A DNA stretch of 64,000 bases from Protula sp. h YS-2021 (taxonomy: Eukaryota; Annelida; Polychaeta; Sabellida; Serpulidae): contig OX457025.1 in NCBI GenBank assembly GCA_949752745.1, positions 97,095,804 through 97,159,803 on the forward strand. Direction: 5' to 3'. This document shows, one piece after another, positions 50,601 to 59,600 of the stretch (its first letter is position 1; the number at the start of each line of letters is the position of its first letter). The notes below the pieces were generated by a model. The model was given only the letters and a program-made list of their open reading frames with translations. It was not told where the DNA came from and searched no databases. A program made the position numbers and the translations under genes.

Positions 50601-53600
50601 GATTGGTGCTGATTGGTTGATGCTGATTGTCTGATGCTGATTGAGTGATGCTGATTGGCTGGTGCTGATTGGCTGATGCCCATTGTCTGATGCTGATTGA
50701 CTGATGCTGCACGTTTAGGTTAATGTGGAACAAGATGGTGGTTGTACTTAGCGTGGCCATCAACGTTATCATGCTGGTCACGTGGGATGCCCAGGCCTCA
50801 TTCACCGACATGCAGCTTGCCAAAAACACTACCTCCCTCCCCAAAGCAATCAGAAAGTAAGACTACTCGCATCGCCGTGGTGGTGGTGGTGGTATGGTAT
50901 GCACGTGTGACCTCATAACAATGATCTTTGTGCATGGGGAGCATCTTAACGGCACGTGTAAAACAAAAGCAGTGTTGTGGGTGAATGTCTTAATAGCACG
51001 TGTGACCCCTTAACATTGGTATCTATGAATGGTATGTATCCTGATAGCACGTGTGATCACTTGACATCGGTGTGCATGATTGATGTTTCAGCGGCACGTG
51101 TGATCCTTGACATTGGTGTCCATGCATGGGGTGTATCCTGACAGCACGTGTGACCCCTTAACATCGGTATCTATGCATGGTTGATATTTCAGCGGCACGT
51201 GTGACCCTTAACATCGGTATCTATGCATGGTTGATATTTCAGCGGCACGTGTGACCCTTAACATTGCTTCCCATACCCTTTCGCGTTGCCCATCACATTT
51301 GTTTGCAAGGACAGCATTTGCAGCAATGGATGGAGCCAGGTAGCATGTCAACGCAATGACTGCGCGTATAGCAACAATGCGCCGCATTATAACACGCATG
51401 ACAGTGGGCGTAGTAATATATAATCCTTGCATGGAACTTCCTGTTGTGTTTGTCCGTAGCATCTAAGTGTGTTGTTTGCATTATTTTTTTTTATCAAATT
51501 GAACTTTGACCCAAATCGTCGCTTCTTAATATTTTTTCCTGATTTTCTCTCCAGGAGTTTAATTTAAACAAAAAAAAAACAGATCTGAGCGGTTTTATAG
51601 AAGTTTACTCCCCAAACGAGCATGGCGAATGTCCTCATAAATATATCAGAGAGTGCAAGGGAAGGGCGAGGCGATGTCCTCATAGCGCAGGTTGCTGTTT
51701 TCGTTTTTTCTAAATAATTTTTTTTTCGCTTTCAGGTGCCCTAATCAGTCGTTATGACAACCTTTGTCATGCGCCGTCAGCACTTTCATTATTGTAGCCA
51801 ATCAGCGATCAGTCTAGCGCACGTCTTTTTGTCGGTGTCAGGGACCGCCCTAGTGCGTAATAACTGTGCACTGAAAATAACGGTTGTGATTTTTAACTCG
51901 CTTAGCTGTAGTACCAGCCGTTTCGCTACACTCAAGTTCTTATGTGCTGTGTCCACCTATTGCGCTTACTTTTAATGAGAGCCTGTTCCCGAGCTCTCTT
52001 GATCACGTGACTTGGACATGGATCGATAAATTTAAATTACAGATCTAACTCTGTCATAACCACACAATAGTGGACACTCGACGCGTTTTTCCGCAGTCGT
52101 AGTTTAATTGGTTTGTTTTTTTTCGCCTCTGTATTCGCTGGGTCAAGGCCGTTCTGGAATCAAGCGTGCATCTGGCTCAGTTTTGTCATCAACATGATCA
52201 TGCTGGTCACGTGGGATGCGCGCGCAGCCATAGGTGACGTGGAGGTGGCTAAGAATGCCACGGCCCTCCCGCCGGCACTGAAGGAGTAAGGCGTATGACG
52301 TCATGTATATAGATTCATCTACACCATACTTTTTACCAATATTAACACGCTTTTTTATCACTTTTTGATCACTTGTTAAAAAAATGGAATTCAGGTGCTT
52401 TCAGGTCAGGTAGCGAATTAACGTTTGTCTTTCTTCCATCCCGAGTCTGATAAAATCACAAAAAGGCAACCGTCGCGAAAATAATTACCGGTCAGTACAA
52501 CAAAATATATTGTGATCCGGATGTGCTGTAACTGACCTTTTTTGATGACAAAATCACCAGAGAATCTTGTGATCCTATCTCATTCCCGGAAACGCTTTAA
52601 AACGCCTTGAATAGATCATAGTAAAGTGTCATGTTACATAAATGATCCGACTTTATTTAGCTGAAAAAAAAAAAAACTTGAAGCGATTTTTTGAAAGAAT
52701 GTTTCATTAAAATTTACCAAAATAAAAGTGTTCCAAGGACGGGTCTGATGATTTTGATTAAAAAAAAAAGAATAAGAAAAAAAGATTGCCTACGAGCTGC
52801 CTCAAAATTTTGAAGAAAAAGATGAGAAATTATAAAAACGGAAATGCCGTGGGAAATACGGTCGGTTTTAGGCGGGTCGAGATCCGGATGTTTGATGAGG
52901 CTTTCTCTATTCAGTCACAAGATTCCACAGGCATTATAAAAGATCATATTTGTTTGCTTATCTACAATTTAGTGCGGCTTAGTAATGCACAGCAATTGTT
53001 ATGTATATCTGTTACTTAACATTAAGATTTATCACTAAGATTCTTTCTTATTAAGTCTGCGCATGACGTGCAGTTGTAAATGAATTGACTTAAGGAAGGA
53101 GGGCTTAGAGGGGGAGGGGGTGGGAGGGGGGGCAGGGGGTGCAGGAGATTTGTTGGTTGACTGAGTTGCTGTTGACAAGGTTCGTGAAACTGACCGCCAG
53201 GCACAAGTTTGTTTGGTTTGTTTTGTTGTCTGTCGATGGGTGAAGAGCGCCGCCACCAAAGCCTCCCTCCTCCTCCTCCCCCTCCTACCCCCCCCCCCCT
53301 CCTACCCCTTCCCCTCCCCCCCCCCCTCCCCTCTCCTCCCCATTCCTCCTCCGTCAAATGATTGTCACGAAATCTTTGTATTGTTTGTATTAGCAACGCA
53401 AAGGACGAACAATTTTAAGTGATATATACATTTGCTTTGTTAGTGTGAGCATGCTGTATTTTTTTTTTCGTTCTGAATTTTCTTCAGATTTTCTTGTCTA
53501 TGCATGGGGTTTTGTTTTGTTTGTTTTTTGTTTTTTTTTTTTTTTTTTTTGCACGAGTTATACACGGTGCTTCTACACACTTCTGCTCCATACCCTGCCC

Positions 53601-56600
53601 CCTCCTCTGCCCCTAGCCTGTCCCCTACCCTCCTACTACTCTGCCCCCTACCCCCCTACCCTGTCCCCTCCTCTGGTGCCTACCCTGTCCCCTCCCCTAC
53701 CCCGCCCCCTATCCTCCCCCGCTTGACAGTCCTTGAGCTTTTGCCTGCTAAAGCAACCAATCGAGCTCACTGCCACCATTGCAAGGAAAATCGTTTGGAT
53801 TATGCCTCGAAATTGAACTTTCTAGAAGACAGCTTGTGGTAAAAATCCTTAAAAAAAAAAAAAGAAAAGTTCTATAAAATAGCTTGTGGTAAAAATCATC
53901 AAAAAAAATGAAAATATTAAAATGAATAAATAAAAAAGAAAGAAAAAGAAAATATGTTAAGTTCCTTAAGTTTATTGGTGCATGGAAAATTTCTTTTGAT
54001 ATATTCTAATTTAGAGTTAGCTATAAGTACTTGTATGTGTGTGTGTCTTTAAAGCAAAACGAGCTGACAGTTGCTGACTAAGATACGAACATAATTAATT
54101 CTTTAAATGAAACTTGTCTTTATTTTTATTGAATATTTAATAAAACCGTAGTGGTGGCTTTTTTGGACCAAACAGAGGGCGGCGTATTAATCTACCGTGT
54201 TTGTGGTTACAGCCCTATGCCTAATATCACTCACCTAAGCCAGGACAATTACGAGCTGATTCTGTACGGTCTTGGAGGAGCGCACAACTTGTTTTCCTTC
54301 CTCGTACTGCTGACCTATTTCTTGTCCAATCATCCGAGCCTGCCCAGTGTCACGGGACTCTTCACGTCAGTCAAGTACGTTGTTATTGTTGTTGTTGTTG
54401 TTGGTATAACGAAGAAAAACACGTGCAAAGAAGAAGCAGATCAAATGGATAAAAGTCTGAGGTCGTCTTCTGAAGCGTTTATGATATATGGTGGGGCTAA
54501 ATATAAGACGGTTAAGAAAAAGCCGTGCGAAATGCTGCTCTTGGATTTTATTAATGCCTCGTTTCTTTTCGCTCTCTTTCAGGCCAACGACAACTTTTGC
54601 TCCATTCTGTTAGAAAATTGGCGTAAAAAGCTGAAATTAAACAATTTCAAAATTCTAAGAAAGACAAAGTACTCTACAAATACTGTTCAGTTAGTGGCTT
54701 ATGGGTAAAAGTACATTCATTTTCTGTGAATACCTTCACTCAGTGCGTATTGGCAGTGACTGTGGGGGTGGCGCGTTTTACAGGGAGACGTTCCAACGCG
54801 ACGAGCAGAGCAAGGAGAAGGACGACGATGAGGATGAGGAGGAATCCAAGCTAGAAATAAAACTGATCAGCGTGACCACATTCTACTACTTGGTAAGAGT
54901 TGCTATGACATCAGACAGATCAGTGTGACCACATTCTACTACTTGGTAAGGCTTGCTAGGATGCCAGGCAGATTAGTGTGGCCACATTCTACCATTTGGT
55001 AAGGCTTGCTAGGATGCCAGGCAGATTAGTGTGGCCACATTCTACCATTTGGTAAGGCTTGCTAGGATGCCAGGCAGATTAGTGTGGCCACATTCTACCA
55101 TTTGGTAAGGCTTGCTAGGATGCCAGGCAGATTAGTGTGGCCACATTCTGCCATTTGGTAAGGCTTGCTAGGATGCCAGGCAGATTAGTGTGGCCACATT
55201 CTGCCATTTGGTAAGGCTTGCTAGGATGCTAGGGAGATCGGTGTGGCCACATTCTACCATTTAGTAAGGCTTGCTAGGATGCCAGGCAGATTAGTGTGGC
55301 CACATTCTACCATTTAGTAAGGCTTGCTAGGATGCCAGGCAGATTAGTGTGGCCACATTCTGCCATTTGGTAAGGCTTGCTAGGATGCTAGGGAGATCGG
55401 TGTGGCCACATTCTACCATTTAGTAAGGCTTGCTAGGATGCCAGGCAGATTAGTGTGGCCACATTCTGCCATTTGGTAAGGCTTGCTAGGATGCCAGGCA
55501 GATTAGTGTGGCCACATTCTACCATTTAGTAAGGCTTGCTAGGATGCCAGGCAGATTAGTGTGGCCACATTCTACCATTTGGTAAGGCTTGCTAGGATGC
55601 TAGGGAGATCGGTGTGGCCACATTCTACCATTTAGTAAGGCTTGCTAGGATGCCAGGCAGATTAGTGTGGCCACATTCTGCCATTTGGTAAGGCTTGCTA
55701 GGATGCTAGGGAGATCGGTGTGGCCACATTCTACCATTTAGTAAGGCTTGCTAGGATGCCAGGCAGATTAGTGTGGCCACATTCTACCATTTGGTAAGGC
55801 TTGCTAGGATGCTAGGGAGATCGGTGTGGCCACATTCTACCATTTAGTAAGGCTTGCTAGGATGCCAGGCAGATTAGTGTGGCCACATTCTGCCATTTGG
55901 TAAGGCTTGCTAGGATGTCAGGCAGATCAGTGTGGCCACATTCTACCATTTGGTAAGGCTTGCTAGGATGCCAGGCAGATTAGTGTGGCCACATTCTACC
56001 ATTTAGTAAGGCTTGCTAGGATGCCAGGCAGATTAGTGTGGCCACATTCTGCCATTTTTTAAGGCTTGCTAGGATGCCAGGCAGATCAGTGTGGCCACAT
56101 TCTACCACTTGGTAAGAGTTTCTATGACATCAGGCAGATCAGTGTGGCCACATTCTACCACTTGGTAAGAGTTTCTATGACATCAGGCAGATTAGTGTGG
56201 CCACATTCGCTGCTTGCTGAGACGTTTTACACCGCAAAGTGATCAGCGTGTTAAGATTGTTTTTGATCAACACAGCACCGCTTAATCACATATTTATGTT
56301 AATTTTCTGCAAATTAATTAAGATCAAGTACTGAGTCTTTTAAACAGTGAGCACCCCCCTCCCTCCAGGTGAAAAGCCCGCCCCCAGTAATAAACCCCGA
56401 CCCACAATTTCACAATTCCTCTCCCTCTCCCTGCCCCCCCCCCCCCAACATCTTTACCCCGCGTGGGGTGGTGGGGCTGGTTTTACCCACAAGCACGGGC
56501 GTCGACGAGCGTTCTGATGCCTCTGACTGGTCTCCCTCTTCTTCTTGTAGCTGCTCAGGGCACTTTTGGCTTGCGTGGGGTAGTGGGAGGGGGGAGGCTT

Positions 56601-59600
56601 TGTATTAACTACAATGGCGGTGACCGTTCTCCGTCTTCTGTTTGCAGCTGTTCATGGCCCTGTTCCAGCCCCCCCTCCACCTCCATCCCCGTCATTTTTG
56701 CCCTGCGTGAGGTGGGGGGGGGGGTGCTTTTTACCTACAATGCCGCTGACCGTTCTCCGTCTTCTGCTTGCAGCTGTTCATGGCCCTGCGTCGGGTGGTT
56801 GGGTGGGGGAGGATGGGAGTGGGGGAGGGGGCTTTTTGCCTACAATGCCGTTGACTGTTCTCCGTCTTCTGCTTGCAGCTGTTCATGGCCATGCGTCGGC
56901 TGGTTGGGTGGGGGAGGATGGGAGGGTAGGAGGGGGAGGGGGCTTTTTACCTACAATGCCGCTGACTGTTCTCCGTCTTCTGATTGCAGCTGTTCATGAC
57001 TCTGCGTCGAGTGGTTGGGTGGGGGAGGATGGGAGGGTAGGAGGGGGAGGGGGCTTTTTACCTACAATGCCGCTGACTGTTCTCCGTCTTCTGTTTGCAG
57101 CTGTTCATGGCCCTGTTCCAGCCCCCCCCTCCACCTCCATCCCCGTCATTTTGCCCTGCGTGAGGTGGGGGGGGGGGGTGCTTTTTACCTACAATGCCGC
57201 TAACCGTTCTCCGTCTTCTGCTTGCAGCTGTTCATGGCCCTGCGTCGGGTGGTTGGGTGGGGGAGGATGGGAATGGGGGAGGGGGCTTTTTGCCTACAAT
57301 GCCGCTGACTGTTCTCCGTCTTCTGCTTGCAGCTGTTCATGGCCATGCGTCGGCTGGTTGGGTGGGGGAGGATGGGAGGGTAGGAGGGGGAGGGGGCTTT
57401 TTACCTACAATGCCGCTGACTGTTCTCCGTCTTCTGATTGCAGCTGTTCATGGCTCTGCGTCGAGTGGTTGGGTGGGGGAGGATGGGAGGGTAGGAGGGG
57501 GAGGGGGCTTTTTACCTACAATGCCGCTGACTGTTCTCCGTCTTCTGCTTGCAGCTGTTCATGGCCCTGCGTCGGCTGGTTGGGTGGGGCAGGATGGGAG
57601 TGGGGGAGGGGGCTTTTTGCCTACAATGCCGTTGACTGTTCTCCGTTTTCTGCTTGCAGCTGTTCATGGCCCTGCGTCGGCTGGTTGGGTGGGGGAGGAG
57701 GGGGGGAGGGTGCTTTTTACCTACAGTGCCGGTGACCGTTCTCCGCCTTCTGATTGCAGCTGTTCATGGCCCTGCGTCGGCTTGTTGGGTGGGGGAGGAG
57801 GGGGGGGGGGGAGGGTGCTTTTTACCTACAGTGCCGGTGACCGTTCTCCGTCTTCTGATTGCAGCTGTTCATGGCCCTGCGTCGGCTGGTTGGGTGGGGG
57901 AGGAGGGGGGGAGGGGGCTTTTTGCCTACAATGCCGTTGACTGTTCTCCGTCTTCTGCTTGCAGCTGTTCATGGCCATGCGTCGGCTGGTTGGGTGGGGG
58001 AGGATGGGAGTGTAGGAGGGGGAGGGGGCTTTTTACCTACAATGCCGCTGACCGCTCTCCGTCTTCTGCTTGCAGCTGTTCATGGCACTGTCGGTGATGG
58101 GAACGCTCTTTCAGGGATACTTCTTTGCCTTCCATCTTCTCAACATCGTCAACAACAACCAGCTACTCAAGGGCGTCATACAGGCGGTCACCCAAAATGG
58201 TAACCTAGCAACCATCTTAAGTTGTCACATGGCTGCTCAGCAACCCTGTTCATTATTCTAAAGCTTTTAAAAATTCTTCTGTCTGCGATCCGGATCCTTG
58301 TTTCAAAGATTTCACTAAATTTTTCAATTATATTTTTCTTTTTCAAATTTCGTTTTTTTAACGGATACCATATATGATTTTACTTAAGTAATTATCGGTT
58401 TGCTTGCATTAATTTTGACAAAACTGAGATACTTTTACAAAAAAACGTTGATATTGTGTAAAAATAAATTTGACATTCATTAAATTTCAACAAATGATTA
58501 AGTAATAAAATAAAAACAAAAAGCAAAAAAAAAAAAAAAAAAAAAAAATAACAATATTAAATAAATAAATAAAAATAAACCGAGCAAGAATTTGGCAGGG
58601 ATTGATAACAAAACGTGACATTTCGTACAAGTAATTTTATTAAAACATTGAATCGTTGGCATCAGTTGCATTTGTATGAGAAGCCGTGCATGCCTTACCC
58701 TATGCATTTCTGGCCAGTCGCTGTTATGGGTAGCGTCTATAACTTACCCTGTACATTTAAGACCGGTCGCTCACTTACCCTGTATATTTCAGGCCGGTCA
58801 CCGCTGTTGGTCGCCGTGTATAGCTTACCTTGTACAGTTCGGACTGGTCGCTCACTTACTCTGTACATTTAAGGCCGATCGCTGGTGTTGGCATCCGCAT
58901 CTGGCTTACCCTTTACATTTCGGCCAGTCGCTCACTTACCCTGTACATTTCAGGCCTGTTGCTGGTGTTGGTATCCACACCTGACTTACCCTGTGCATTT
59001 CAGGCCGGTCACTGCTGTGGGTCGCCGTGAATCATTTACTGTACATTTCATGCCGGTCGATCACTTACCCTGTACATTTCGGGCCGGTCACTGCTGTGGG
59101 TCGCCGTGAATCATTTACCCTGTACATTTCGGGCCGGTCGCTCACTTACCCTGTACATTTCAGGCCGGTCACTGCTGTGGGTCGCCGTGAATGATTTACC
59201 CTGTACATTTCAGGCCGGTCACTGCTGTGGGTCGCCGTGAATCATTTACCCTGTACATTTCAGGCCGGTCGCTCACTTACCCTGTACATTTCACGCCGGT
59301 CGCTGTTGTGGGTCGCCGTGTATGACTTACCCTGTACATTTCAGGCCGGTCACTGCTGTGGGTCGCCGTGAATGATTTACCCTGTACATTTCAGGCCGGT
59401 CACTGCTGTGGGTCGCCGTGAATGATTTACCCTGTACATTTCAGGCCGGTCACTGCTGTGGGTCGCCGTCCTCGGCTTCGTCCTCTTCTACCTGTACGCT
59501 CTCATCAGTTTCGCCTTCCTGCGTGCCTCGTTCGATCCAGACGACGATATGTACTGCTCGTCTCTCTGGCAGTGTACCGTCACCGTCATACGATACGGCC

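Noticed and set aside
54375..54708. Extension of e37 to a 185-residue frame
   Set aside because: A good donor (GTACGT) lies at 54375, e38 joins in the right phase, and the residues beyond are low-complexity Val and Lys runs not seen in the family.
56463..58203. Long open frames on the + strand (up to 373 codons) as a Gly/Trp-rich repeat protein
   Set aside because: They are created by the roughly 110-bp repeat that spans the e39 acceptor. Several frames are open at once, and the sequence is intronic filler plus decoy exon starts.
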